Part shown: positions 1 through 8,933 of the stretch, piece after piece
Layout of the letters: the number at the start of each line of letters is the position of its first letter
Position numbering within the stretch: position 1 is the first letter of the stretch
Assembly: GCA_018992685.1 (NCBI GenBank)
Contig: JACVGT010000003.1
Location: 139,050-203,049, forward strand
Source: Theionarchaea archaeon
GTDB lineage: Archaea > Methanobacteriota_B > Thermococci > Methanofastidiosales > SZ-28-30
Direction of reading: 5' to 3'
DNA length: 64,000 nucleotides
Position numbers and translations under genes: made by a program
Notes under the pieces: generated by a model
Database searches by the model: none
The model's input: only the letters and a program-made list of their open reading frames with translations
What the model was told of the DNA's origin: nothing

Positions 1-2
1 TC

Positions 3-3000
3 CAGTGGCAGGCCGTTACCGGTGCCACTAGCTATACGATTCAGATTTCCCGCAGCACGGACTTTTCAAGTACTTACAAGGAAAAAGAAGCCACAGTGTA
101 CAACACGTATTATATTATTGATACTGCCTTGACCAACTGTTCCAGCTACTATTGGAGGGTACGGGCTCTGAACAGTGATGGTGCAGGAAGCTGGTCAAGT
201 ACTTGGAAGTTCACTATCCTGTTTCCGCCGAGCCAGCCCATACTGACCTCCCCCACCAACGGAGCAGTCGTTACTATTCGGAGGCCAGCCTTCACGTGGG
301 AGAGTTCTACAGGTGCAACGGCCTATACGATAGAAATTGACGGTTCCACGTATTCTGTATCCACCACAACCTTCACCCCCTATTCCAACCTCAGTACAGG
401 AGCCCACACGTGGCGGGTGAGAGCAACCAGCTGTGGTGGCGGTCAGAATAGCGACTGGTCTCAGTCGAGAACCTTTACTATAAACCTAGACGATGTGGTC
501 CTGAAGAAACCCGCCAACAACAGTACCGTTACCACTGCCACTCCAACATTCGAATGGGGGACGGTGGAAGGAGCCACCAAGTACAAGTTGGAAGTGAGAA
601 AAGATACAGTTGATGGCACAAAGGTGTTTGAAGTTGAAGTGACCGGAACCTCTTTTACTCCCACAGCAATCCTCAATCCCGGTGTCTACGTGTGGCGGGT
701 CATGTCTTTCATGAATGACGCCTGGACTGGTTCCTGGTCCAGCCAACCCTTCACGTTCACTGTTGAGACAGCGGGGGCTCTAACAGCACCACAGCTTCAA
801 TCCCCCACAAATGGATCGACAGTTGACTTCCCCTTGACCATCCGCTGGTCTTCAGTGACCAGTGCATACAGCTATACCCTTGAGTATTCCCGCAGTGATG
901 ATTTCAGCGACTCCACCTCGGTGACGTTGTATGGAACAGAATACACAATAAGCTCCGATCTCGAGGAGGGCCGCTGGTACTGGCACGTGCGGGCCAACAC
1001 CTCTCAGGGAGATTCAGGCCCCTGGTCCACCACGTGGAGCTTCGAAGTGGGGCTTCCTGTTCCCCAATTGGCATCTCCAGAAAACGGTTCCACTCAGGGA
1101 ACCTCCTCAGTTGCTTTTGACTGGAGCGATGTTACGGGCTCTCAGATTGAGGGACAGTTGTACGATCTCAGCTACTATGTGCTGCAGTATTCTACCAGCA
1201 GTTCTTTTGAGAGCCAGAGTACCATCAGTATCAGCAGTGTGAGTGGTTCCCCGTTAAGAGAGTCACGTTACGGGCCCATCAACCTGGGGGATGGTACTTA
1301 CTACTGGAGAGTTAAGGCCGTCTACGTCAAATATCCTGAAGGCACCCTCCGTGAGGGCTCATGGTCCACTGCATATTCCTTCACCATTTCCACGGGGGGA
1401 ACAAGCGTTCCTACACTGGTCTCACCGATTGCTGGCTCCATCATGAAAGGCACCAGGATAACGCTTGCTTGGAGCCCTGTGGAGAGCACAGGTATTACGG
1501 GTTATGTCCTGGTGTACATGAAAGGAACCAGTACGAACCCAGGTAACCCATCTCTCTGGACTGCAGGGTCTTATACTGAGGTCATCATCACGGGACAGGC
1601 AACGTCTTCGTATTCAGTGACTCTGGTTGAGAATACGCAGGACAAGCCTTACTACTGGTGGGCTGTAGCCACTGTCAATAGCAGTGGCCAGAAGGGAGCC
1701 TTTCCATCTCCAATCAACTTTTCAATTGACAATACCCCACCCAGTATTTCTACCGTAGAACTTGTTCAGCCAGTGAACACAACACTGGCTACTCGAATTC
1801 CCACCTTTACGTGGAGAATTCCCCTTGCTAATTATCAGGATGTGGCGAGCTGGACGCTAGAATATGCCAGCGATACTCAGCTCCAGGAGAATAGAAGAAC
1901 GATCTCCGGGCTGACTAACCTTTCCACAATTATTTCAGGAGACAAGGCTTCCATCTCGTATACGTTGCCTTCTTCTCAGGCGTTGACCAACGGGACCTGG
2001 TACTGGCACATATCTGCTGCTGACCCGGCGGGAAATGTGTCCACCTTTACAGCGGTGGTCAGTTTCGTAGTTAGTGCAGGGGAAGAAGAGCCAGCAAAAG
2101 TAGCTCTGGTTTCACCTCCCAATGGATTTGAGGATACTCCCAGCAGACCAACCTTTTCCTGGCTTCAGGTTCAGGGCGCTACCACCTATCACTTGCAGGT
2201 AGATGGTAACAGTAACTTTTCGAGCCCAGAAATTGATCAGGACAGCCTGGTGACCACCTCTTTCATGGCTACATCAGACCTCGAACCAGGCACATACTAC
2301 TGGCGCGTGAATTCTAATGCTCCCAATCCAGAGTGGTCGGACGTGTGGTCGTTCGCAATTACTGGGGAAGCTCCCCCACAGGTAGTCCTCCTGTCGCCCA
2401 GCAGCGGTGCTCAGAATATGCCTCCTACTCCATTATTCCAGTGGCAGACTCTGGAGGGAGCCAGCACCTACACTCTGGAAGTATCTACCACCACGAGCTT
2501 TTCCACCACCCTGGTTAATAAGTCAGGATTGACTACTACCAGCTGGGGAACGGCATCAGACTGGGAGGCTAACACTCCCCCGGAACTGGAGCCAGGTACC
2601 TACTACTGGAGAGTTTCCTCAAATCTTTCCCAGACAACCTCAGCCATCTGGAACTTCACTGTTTCAGAAGAAGAGGGAGGTGGGGCTATCTCCTATACAG
2701 TGGTGCTTTCTGACCTGAATGGTGATCCCATTTCAGGGGCAACGGTTGCCCTCAGCAAGGACAATGAAACTGTAGGAACAACGACTACCGATACCTCAGG
2801 ACGAGCAGTCATTGGAGATCTGGAAAGTGGAACCTACACCGTGGCAGTAACAGCTACCGGGTACTCTGGTTACTCAGAGACCATCAGTCTGTCCTCAAGT
2901 ACCACCAAGAACGTCACCCTGTATCGGGGCGCTGTGATCCACGGGTATGTGTACTATGACAACACGCAGAATCCTGCAGCCAATGTAGCAGTAAGGATCT

Positions 3001-4127
3001 ATGATACCGAAACGCAGCTGCAGGTTGTCTCCGACATTACTGATACCAGCGGGTACTTTGCTGTGGACAACATCACAGACAACAAGACATACTACATCAT
3101 TGTAGAGAACTATGAAGATCAGAAGAAACAGGGAATCGTCCCTGTGGATGCTCCCACCACGGCCAATGCCATGACGATTATCGTGAAGACCGAAGGGGAG
3201 ATCATCGGAGTAATCCAAGATGAGGAGGGAGCCCCTCTTCCCGGTGCAAAGGTTACTCTGAGAGATAGCCAGGGTCAGTTTGTCAACAGCACCTCATCCA
3301 GCAATATTGGGTCTTTCAACTTCAAGGTTACTCCCGGACAATACTATGTGGAAGTGACGCTACCCGGCTACGAAGACTTCCAGGGTGAACTATTCACCGT
3401 GGAGTACAAGGAAGTGGAAGATGTCGGGCTGATCACGTTGTTGTCTAGGACAGGAAGTCTCGTGGTCAATGTCCAGAGTGTCGATGGAGAATCACTTGAG
3501 GCCACAATCACTGTCAAGGACGAGGCAGGAAACATTGTCGACAGCTTCGCTGTTTCTGGAACAGCCTCTGTGGAGGTTCCAGTAGGCACCTATACACTGG
3601 AAGCAACTGCAGAAGGGTATGAAGTCCAGATGGCAAGTAACATCACCATTGAATCTGGTACGACAGTGTCTCAGGACTTTACGCTCAGTCCAGCAGCAGG
3701 ATCAATAAAGCTGTACGTGACTGATATCGCGGGCATGCCTCTTGTGGATACAGAAGTGTTCCTGGATGGGGAATCCGTTGGAATAACGGACGATGCAGGA
3801 ACGCTGGTCATCCCTGACGTCTCTCCTGAGGAGCATACCATCAGTGTGCACAAGGAGGGATATGTCGACCACAAAGAGATACAGACCATCAATCCTGGCG
3901 AGAGTCTGATTCTGGAACTAGCGCTGGATGAGTCAGGGCTGCCACTACTGTACGTTGCCATCCCTGTTGTCATTGCTGGTCTGGCAGGAGCCATCTACTA
4001 TTTCATGCGAAGCAGAGGTGGTGAACCCACCATGAAAGAGAGAAAACCCTCAGGAAAGGATAAAACAAGAATCCCAACTGGGGCAAGGAAAGAAGGACTT
4101 CCTCGGAGAGCGTTCCGGGGGAGATAA
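3..4127 (+). CDS. Giant FN3-repeat / carboxypeptidase-regulatory-like surface protein (5' end outside window)
   Basis: The reading frame is open to the left edge: codons from base 3 read QWQAVTGATSYTIQISRS, a normal repeat start, so the GTG at 96 is not the true start and the N-terminus is missing. About nine fibronectin-III-like repeats follow, each opening near a SPxNGSxV turn and closing with YYWRVRA...WSFTI. Then come about five carboxypeptidase-regulatory-like beta domains (GxPxxGAxVxL, TDxxGxxxI, GTYTVxVxAxGY). A single C-terminal membrane segment (LLYVAIPVVIAGLAGAIYYF) and a basic tail of about 35 residues end the protein. This is the layout of an archaeal membrane-anchored extracellular adhesin or S-layer-associated protein. 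Function beyond extracellular binding is not readable. A T-rich run follows the stop. Confidence 0.85.
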   Translation, partial: QWQAVTGATSYTIQISRSTDFSSTYKEKEATVYNTYYIIDTALTNCSSYYWRVRALNSDGAGSWSSTWKFTILFPPSQPILTSPTNGAVVTIRRPAFTWESSTGATAYTIEIDGSTYSVSTTTFTPYSNLSTGAHTWRVRATSCGGGQNSDWSQSRTFTINLDDVVLKKPANNSTVTTATPTFEWGTVEGATKYKLEVRKDTVDGTKVFEVEVTGTSFTPTAILNPGVYVWRVMSFMNDAWTGSWSSQPFTFTVETAGALTAPQLQSPTNGSTVDFPLTIRWSSVTSAYSYTLEYSRSDDFSDSTSVTLYGTEYTISSDLEEGRWYWHVRANTSQGDSGPWSTTWSFEVGLPVPQLASPENGSTQGTSSVAFDWSDVTGSQIEGQLYDLSYYVLQYSTSSSFESQSTISISSVSGSPLRESRYGPINLGDGTYYWRVKAVYVKYPEGTLREGSWSTAYSFTISTGGTSVPTLVSPIAGSIMKGTRITLAWSPVESTGITGYVLVYMKGTSTNPGNPSLWTAGSYTEVIITGQATSSYSVTLVENTQDKPYYWWAVATVNSSGQKGAFPSPINFSIDNTPPSISTVELVQPVNTTLATRIPTFTWRIPLANYQDVASWTLEYASDTQLQENRRTISGLTNLSTIISGDKASISYTLPSSQALTNGTWYWHISAADPAGNVSTFTAVVSFVVSAGEEEPAKVALVSPPNGFEDTPSRPTFSWLQVQGATTYHLQVDGNSNFSSPEIDQDSLVTTSFMATSDLEPGTYYWRVNSNAPNPEWSDVWSFAITGEAPPQVVLLSPSSGAQNMPPTPLFQWQTLEGASTYTLEVSTTTSFSTTLVNKSGLTTTSWGTASDWEANTPPELEPGTYYWRVSSNLSQTTSAIWNFTVSEEEGGGAISYTVVLSDLNGDPISGATVALSKDNETVGTTTTDTSGRAVIGDLESGTYTVAVTATGYSGYSETISLSSSTTKNVTLYRGAVIHGYVYYDNTQNPAANVAVRIYDTETQLQVVSDITDTSGYFAVDNITDNKTYYIIVENYEDQKKQGIVPVDAPTTANAMTIIVKTEGEIIGVIQDEEGAPLPGAKVTLRDSQGQFVNSTSSSNIGSFNFKVTPGQYYVEVTLPGYEDFQGELFTVEYKEVEDVGLITLLSRTGSLVVNVQSVDGESLEATITVKDEAGNIVDSFAVSGTASVEVPVGTYTLEATAEGYEVQMASNITIESGTTVSQDFTLSPAAGSIKLYVTDIAGMPLVDTEVFLDGESVGITDDAGTLVIPDVSPEEHTISVHKEGYVDHKEIQTINPGESLILELALDESGLPLLYVAIPVVIAGLAGAIYYFMRSRGGEPTMKERKPSGKDKTRIPTGARKEGLPRRAFRGR

Positions 4128-4130
4128 TTT

Positions 4131-4140
4131 CTCTTTTTTT
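4131..4140 (+). terminator. T-rich terminator after the FN3 gene
   Basis: A run of seven T in a pyrimidine-rich stretch lies within 15 nt of the stop codon. Archaeal RNA polymerase commonly terminates at U-rich tracts. There is no strong hairpin. Confidence 0.4.
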
Positions 4141-4146
4141 ATTACG

Positions 4147-4180
4147 TAGAGGAAAAAGCCATACTTATCACATCTCAGGG
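4147..4180 (+). repeat. Duplicated intergenic block, copy 1
   Basis: AGAGGAAAAA-CC followed by TTATCACATCTCAGGG (4165-4180) recurs at 5577-5610 after the next gene. The flanks also share weaker similarity (a CTTTCAAGA element about 75-95 nt downstream in each). The copies lie downstream of two consecutive surface-protein genes, so they may be 3' or 5' regulatory blocks duplicated with the genes. The remaining intergenic sequence before 4384 shows no gene. Confidence 0.6.
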
Positions 4181-4383
4181 GAAATATTCTTTTCCTGCTG
4201 AACCAATGATTGTCTCTTGAGATAATACGTGGTTCAATACAGGTCTTTCAAGATCCCCGTATAGAGACTCCTTACTCCTCTTCTTATGGTCTCTTATTCT
4301 GTGCAGGAATCAAGTTTGCACAAGAGAGTGTAGACCCAAAATTCTTAGGATTTGAAATCTATCAAGAATGGAGGTGACAACCA

Positions 4384-5496
4384 TTGAAAAACAGGACAAC
4401 CATGATCTTCGTATCGTTTACAATCGTGGGATTTCTGGTGGTGAGTCTGTTGACCATGTGAAACGCTCTAGCCGGTGAGAAGGACGGGATCTGCACTTCC
4501 AGGATAGGTTCTGAAGGAACGAGTGATAGACTGGAAATTCCTCCAACGTATGACGGCGTCATCTCCTCTGGTGAGTGGTGTGACGCATATGCGCAGCGGA
4601 TTGAACTCAAGAGTGCCAATGGCAGGACAGTAGGTGCAGTAAGATATTTCATGTACGATGAAGGCCGGGTTTACTTCGCCCTGGTAGTTGGAGGGGAAAG
4701 TGAAGAAGTCTATCTGTGGATAGGCCAGGATGAGAGTCAGGCATTCCAAAAAGGAACCGATATAAAGAGATGCCAGAAATCTGACAACTACAGGGCTACA
4801 GATTGGCAGTACAGGGAACTCTATATCTTTGTGGAAGATGAACAACAGGACATCGAGGGGATGGGACGGTATGATGATGTGACAGACAGGACAACAGTAG
4901 AACTTGTCATCCCTTTCGATTCTGGAGACGTAAACGATTATAGAATAGAACTGGAACCCGGTTTTACTGTAGTATATGGGTCTATTCTTGATGGAGAGTA
5001 CGCCAAAGCGGAATTAATAGTCTTCCAGAAAGTAATTGCTGAGAATTTGGCAAGGAAAGCAGAAATGCTGGAGGAATCGGCAACATCATCTGAAGGAGAA
5101 GAACTCTGGGAACAGGCTGAGGAATACTGGGAAGAGGAAGCCAGAGTCTGGGAACAGGTTGAAGAATACTGGAGAAGAGAAGCAGACGAATGGGGAAAAT
5201 CAGCCTCATACTGGAGAGAAGAGAAGGAATCTCAAGAAGAAGACGGAAATCAAGAAGGGGCGGACAGGGCTGGAAGGTGTGCAGAGATAGCTGATAGAGA
5301 GGCAGAGAAAGCCAGAGAGAATGCAGAAGTAACCAAGGGAAATGCAGAGAAAGCCAGAGAGAATGCAGAAGAAGCTAAGCGAAATGCAGAGGAAGCCAGG
5401 AAAAGAGCATCACGGGTTGTTCTCTGTGTTATTACTATTGTTCCGCTTGGAGGAGGTGCAGTACTAGTCATTGTTATATTCCGGAGAAGGCGATAA
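4384..5496 (+). CDS. Membrane-anchored coiled-coil surface protein with an in-frame TGA in the signal peptide
   Basis: A GGAGGTGA ribosome site at 4370-4377 sits 6 nt from a TTG start at 4384. The frame encodes a clear signal peptide (basic start, then MIFVSFTIVGFLVVSLLTM), then TGA at 4459-4461, then NALAGEKDG, a typical cleavage region. Beyond it the frame is open to 5496. The mature part starts with a CBM9/DOMON-like beta region (DGVISSGEWCDA...VYFALVVGG), followed by an acidic Glu/Trp/Ala-rich coiled coil (WEQAEEYWEEEA type), repeats of EKARENAE/EEAKRNAE type, and a C-terminal membrane helix ending RRRR. The first ATG after the TGA is at 4651, but it would remove the signal peptide and part of the beta domain. 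The TGA may be a nonsense mutation, a sequence error or readthrough. Confidence 0.7.
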
Positions 5497-5528
5497 CCCC
5501 GTCTGATCGGGTGGTACAGGGGGTTATC
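5492..5528 (+). terminator. Hairpin overlapping the stop codon of the coiled-coil gene
   Basis: GATAACCCC (5492-5500) is the exact reverse complement of GGGGTTATC (5520-5528), with a 19-nt loop. The left arm includes the TAA stop codon. It is a plausible 3'-end or regulatory stem. A second small palindrome, GACTCTT-TC-AAGAGTC, lies at 5674-5689. Confidence 0.45.
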
Positions 5529-5576
5529 TATACATCGGACGAGATTCCAATAGTAGTATGAAACAGAATAAGAGAA

Positions 5577-5610
5577 GAGAGGAAAAACCCGTGTTTATCA
5601 CATCTCAGGG
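5577..5610 (+). repeat. Duplicated intergenic block, copy 2
   Basis: Second copy of the block at 4147-4180, sharing AGAGGAAAAA-CC and TTATCACATCTCAGGG (5595-5610). The rest of 5497-5786 contains no gene that I can see; it separates the convergent surface-protein gene and mevalonate operon. Confidence 0.6.
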
Positions 5611-5786
5611 AAATTAGATGTATGCCGATGTCGTAAAAGGTTCTATTGCAGGTAAATCCTCATAAAGCATCAAGACTCTTTCAAGAGTCGCTCGCTCGCA
5701 TGATCCTCTGGTACCAGGGTTCCTCCGTATATCAAATCAGACTCTAATGGCAATATAGTAACAAAAAAAGGAGAAGGAGTATAAAT

Positions 5787-6128
5787 TCACACTTTTTCTA
5801 CTGTTCCCTTTTCTGCATCTACTTTCAGGCGATTTCCTGTCTCAAACTGGGAAATATCAATGTGATCCACGCAAGGGATTTCCTCATTGACGATGGCTCT
5901 GGGACCGACACCATTTTTCTCCAGGCCGTAGATGACGTATGATCCCACGGTAGACCCCTTCCCTCGAGGAAATACCAGTATCTTCCCTGTGACTGTCTTA
6001 CCTTCCAGAGGATGTCCTTTTTCAATGACCATCCCTGTCTTAGGGTCAATGCCTCCGTAGAACCCAATGGGCTCAGGGGACACGATGGCTTCCCCTTCTG
6101 CCTTTCCAGGAGATATCATTCTACCCAT
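5787..6128 (-). CDS. Phosphomevalonate dehydratase small subunit (aconitase X swivel domain)
   Basis: A 113-residue protein of the aconitase-X swivel family (DUF126), with the family landmarks GRMISPGKAEGEA, GFYGGIDPKTGMV, HPLEGKTVTGKILVFPRGKGST and YGLEKNGVGPRAIVNEE. In the archaeal mevalonate pathway it pairs with the large subunit to dehydrate (R)-5-phosphomevalonate to trans-anhydromevalonate 5-phosphate. Its ATG overlaps the stop of the large-subunit gene by one base (ATGA), indicating translational coupling. It is the last gene of the five-gene operon starting at 9860. Length matches the family. Confidence 0.9.
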   Translation of the reverse strand: MGRMISPGKAEGEAIVSPEPIGFYGGIDPKTGMVIEKGHPLEGKTVTGKILVFPRGKGSTVGSYVIYGLEKNGVGPRAIVNEEIPCVDHIDISQFETGNRLKVDAEKGTVEKV

Positions 6129-7315
6129 CAGAGCACCTCCTTCACCAGAGATTCTGTGTCTTTGAAGACCACTTTCTGCTTGCAGAAGCCGGGCAAATAC
6201 TGGGCTGCTTTCCCGGAGTTACAACCAGTTACTTTGTATCCCATGGCTTCAATGGGTGACACGACCATGCAGGTATCTGCCACGATGCGTCCACCTGCTT
6301 TTTCAATAGTTTCTGTGTAACCCATGCGGTTGGCTGCTTCCTTCATTACTCTGGAAGTACAGACCCACAGAGGTTTCTTCAAGGCCTTCCCTTCTAGCAG
6401 AGAAGCTATGTGCTGAATATCTTTCAGCGAGGCATGAGGACAGCCAAGAATGACAATATCAGGGGGTTCTCCTGAGTTTAATGCATCATAGGTTTCCTCT
6501 ATCTCTTTTTCTGTAACAGAAATCTTCTCGATGTTCTCTGTCTTCTGGAGATGGGCCTCTGGAGTCAATCCTTCAGCGTAGTACAGAGCCACAGCACCTG
6601 ATGCCGCCATGGCGGCGCCCAGTGCCTTCAGGTTGTCAGTTGTTGTCCATTCAGGAAGTCCCCTATAGTACGGGATCTTATCCTTGACTACCTTTCCGAT
6701 GTGCCAACCCAGTGCTCCGAAATCTGAATCTTTCTCAAGCCGTGCAGAGACATCTATCACAAAATGAGGAGCTCTGTTTTCATCCACATGGAGACCGTAA
6801 TTGGGTGTCTTTCCCAGGAGCGCTGCAGCCAGTGCACTGGGACCTCCTTCCCTGTTTGTCCGGGCAGAAAGCACTGAATTGGCAAAGGATACAGCTGATG
6901 ATTCTGACCAGGCTATGTGTTCTCTGAACCGGGGCAAGTTGCCTGCGAGGTACGGGGTACAGGTAGAGGTTACAATGATACCCATGGTCTTGAATGCGTT
7001 CATGATCCGCAGTTGCTCTCCTGCAAAATCTGCAGGGAATCCTACAATATCCCAGTCTTCGAGATCCATTCCTGCAGGGTTCAAAAAGGTCAGAACCTTC
7101 ACTCTGGCCCCCTTGGATGCCAGGTCTTCCAGAAATTCAGTCCCAGGATCCCCAATTGACTTGTAGCTCACGCCTGCCACCTGGACGGATCCCACGGGGA
7201 TCATTTTGTCTGCCCCATAGATGTCGCCCAACCGAGAAAGCAGGCGCATCATTCTTTCCAGCACGGGGCCCTTTTCTCCATTTAAGATGTTTTCTTCTTC
7301 TTTGGTCAAATACAT
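6128..7315 (-). CDS. Phosphomevalonate dehydratase large subunit (aconitase X catalytic)
   Basis: This 395-residue aconitase-X catalytic subunit holds the [4Fe-4S] cluster of phosphomevalonate dehydratase. Candidate cluster cysteines are Cys119 (TSTCTPYL), Cys292 (ILGCPHAS) and Cys349 (VADTCMVV), spaced as in characterised family members. Other landmarks are SANSVLSARTNREGGPSAL-like and GWHIGKVVKDKIPY motifs. It lies between the LpdD-like gene (10-nt overlap) and the small subunit (1-nt overlap), inside an operon for the archaeal mevalonate route. Aconitase X also occurs in hydroxyproline catabolism, but the adjacent UbiD-like and mevalonate kinase genes settle the role. Confidence 0.9.
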   Translation of the reverse strand: MYLTKEEENILNGEKGPVLERMMRLLSRLGDIYGADKMIPVGSVQVAGVSYKSIGDPGTEFLEDLASKGARVKVLTFLNPAGMDLEDWDIVGFPADFAGEQLRIMNAFKTMGIIVTSTCTPYLAGNLPRFREHIAWSESSAVSFANSVLSARTNREGGPSALAAALLGKTPNYGLHVDENRAPHFVIDVSARLEKDSDFGALGWHIGKVVKDKIPYYRGLPEWTTTDNLKALGAAMAASGAVALYYAEGLTPEAHLQKTENIEKISVTEKEIEETYDALNSGEPPDIVILGCPHASLKDIQHIASLLEGKALKKPLWVCTSRVMKEAANRMGYTETIEKAGGRIVADTCMVVSPIEAMGYKVTGCNSGKAAQYLPGFCKQKVVFKDTESLVKEVL

Positions 7316-7623
7316 GTTACCAACTCCTTACAATTCCTCACAATGATCTCAATTTCTGCTTTTGAAGCATTATCAATGTGGATGCCCCCCACAGCCACAC
7401 AGGTGACCTTGTACTTCTCACTCGCCTCGCGTGCGATAGGTTCTAAAATTAGGTAATCATAGTGCGTTCCCAGCCTTACCGTGATGATGTCTTTTCCTGG
7501 TTCTCCTACCACAACGCTGCCTACATGCGGCCGTTCGCCCCCACCCAGGATATACAGTCTATCCACGCCAATTTTCTCTTCCTTTAGCCACACCTTGTAT
7601 CTCCCTTCACCTGAGGTAATCAT
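7306..7623 (-). CDS. LpdD-like prenylated-flavin helper protein
   Basis: A small protein with the GGGERPHVGSVVVG motif and a C-terminal GGIHIDNASKAEIEIIVRNC segment, matching the LpdD/VdcD-like family found next to UbiD-type decarboxylases. Members are thought to help the prenylated-FMN cofactor load or mature. I chose the ATG at 7623 (MITSGEGRYKVWL), which overlaps the UbiD stop by 17 nt; ATG codons at 7635 and 7692 are also in frame but run deeper into the upstream gene. Its location between a UbiD-family gene and PMDh supports a role in the anhydromevalonate phosphate decarboxylase step. The functional assignment is by family and context. Confidence 0.65.
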   Translation of the reverse strand: MITSGEGRYKVWLKEEKIGVDRLYILGGGERPHVGSVVVGEPGKDIITVRLGTHYDYLILEPIAREASEKYKVTCVAVGGIHIDNASKAEIEIIVRNCKELVTCI

Positions 7624-8920
7624 TGAGATCGACATCCGTATAGGATACCTTCTGATATTTCTCAGGGTCAACTCCCGGGGGTATGGTAGCATCTAACCCC
7701 ACTTTGGCTGTTTTGGTTTTCTTCCCTGAATGGTCACCACTGGGATCAAGAGAGGAACCGGGCTGATCTGGATGTACAACAAGATCACGGTGTCCCTGAA
7801 ACCTGGTAGCAATGGCCCACTCCACAGCGTAGGGATTATAAATATCCACATCCTCATCCACGATAACCACGTGCTTCATGGACCCATGTCCCTTGAAGGC
7901 TGCTTCGATGGCATTTCTTGCATCATCAGGCCCTTTCTTTTGAATCTGGACAATCCCGTGCAGCCATGAACCCCCACCTAACGTGACCAGCACATTCTTA
8001 CAGCTAGCTACCTTTGATACCTCATCGTAAATGGTGGGTTCTTTGGGCATCCCCATGAGGATTTTATGTTCCATTCTCCCGGGTATGAGTACCTGCCACA
8101 TGGCATCTTTGCGATGTGTGATACAGTCGATAACGAATACAGGTTCCTGTCGTTCAAAATCTCGAGTTTCAGTGAGGTCTACGAAGGGCCCTTCTCGATC
8201 AAGGTCACGGGTAATCCTCCCTTCCAGGACGAACTCAGATTCAGCAGGTACTTCGAGGTTCTTGGTGCGACATTTCACCAGCTTTGTTTCATCCAGTGCA
8301 TTGGCAATGGAAAGCTCATCAGTACCTGGAGGGGGTCCCAAAGAGGCAGCAACCATGATGGGGACACTATTCCCCACGCAAATCGCCATTTCCAGGTCTC
8401 CTTCCGTCTTATCGTAAGTCGTGCGGGTCTGCCTCTTAGGAATCAGCCGTGCAGTACATGTGTTCTTCCCAATCTGCATGATCCTGTGGTAACAGGCATT
8501 TCTCCCCGTCTCAGGGTCTTTGATGATGGCTACTGTGGCTGTCCCATACCGTCCGCCATCGCCAGGCAGGTGGAATAGCATGGGGATTGCATCCAGGTTC
8601 ACCTCATCTCCCTGGAGGACCACATCCTGACAGGGGGCACTTGAGACCATTTCAGGTTCTTTTGGGCCCCTCAAAGCTTCTACAAGTTTTATGAGAAGAC
8701 CTTCTTTGGTAGTACTGAGAGCGCGGGCTATGATATCTCTGTCTGACGTTATGCCCCCAAACAAGGGGAATTCAAACCCTTTCACTTTCTCAAAGATGGT
8801 GGGCTTTTCGCACAGTGTGTTGAGGATATTGGCTACCTCGTATTCATGACTTACTGGTCTTGTTATGCGGACCAGATCTCCCGTTTGTTCCAGATTCTTC
8901 AGGAATTCTCTCAGGTTCAT
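7607..8920 (-). CDS. UbiD-family decarboxylase, probable anhydromevalonate phosphate decarboxylase
   Basis: A 437-residue UbiD-family protein starting MNLREFLKNLEQTGDLVRI; the ATG at 8920 has GGTGAT 5 nt upstream and is preferred to the in-frame ATG at 8944, which sits inside the mevalonate kinase gene. Family motifs include CYHRIMQIGKNTCTARL for prenyl-FMN and metal binding, PTIYDEVSKVASCKNV, and the acidic DEDVDIYNPYAVEWAIATRF segment. In the archaeal mevalonate pathway this enzyme uses prenylated FMN to decarboxylate trans-anhydromevalonate 5-phosphate to isopentenyl phosphate. Location between mevalonate kinase and PMDh makes this more likely than aromatic-acid decarboxylation. Isopentenyl phosphate kinase, the next step, is not in the window. 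Confidence 0.88.
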   Translation of the reverse strand: MNLREFLKNLEQTGDLVRITRPVSHEYEVANILNTLCEKPTIFEKVKGFEFPLFGGITSDRDIIARALSTTKEGLLIKLVEALRGPKEPEMVSSAPCQDVVLQGDEVNLDAIPMLFHLPGDGGRYGTATVAIIKDPETGRNACYHRIMQIGKNTCTARLIPKRQTRTTYDKTEGDLEMAICVGNSVPIMVAASLGPPPGTDELSIANALDETKLVKCRTKNLEVPAESEFVLEGRITRDLDREGPFVDLTETRDFERQEPVFVIDCITHRKDAMWQVLIPGRMEHKILMGMPKEPTIYDEVSKVASCKNVLVTLGGGSWLHGIVQIQKKGPDDARNAIEAAFKGHGSMKHVVIVDEDVDIYNPYAVEWAIATRFQGHRDLVVHPDQPGSSLDPSGDHSGKKTKTAKVGLDATIPPGVDPEKYQKVSYTDVDLNDYLR

Positions 8921-8933
8921 ACTATCACCTTTA

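Noticed and set aside
4384..5496. Selenoprotein explanation for the TGA at 4459
   Set aside because: The codon is in a signal peptide that is removed, and no archaeal SECIS consensus is evident; the hairpin at 5492-5528 has only a simple stem.
8066..8578. 170-codon plus-strand ORF
   Set aside because: It is antisense to the UbiD-like gene, whose protein motifs are clear; no own ribosome site or domain.
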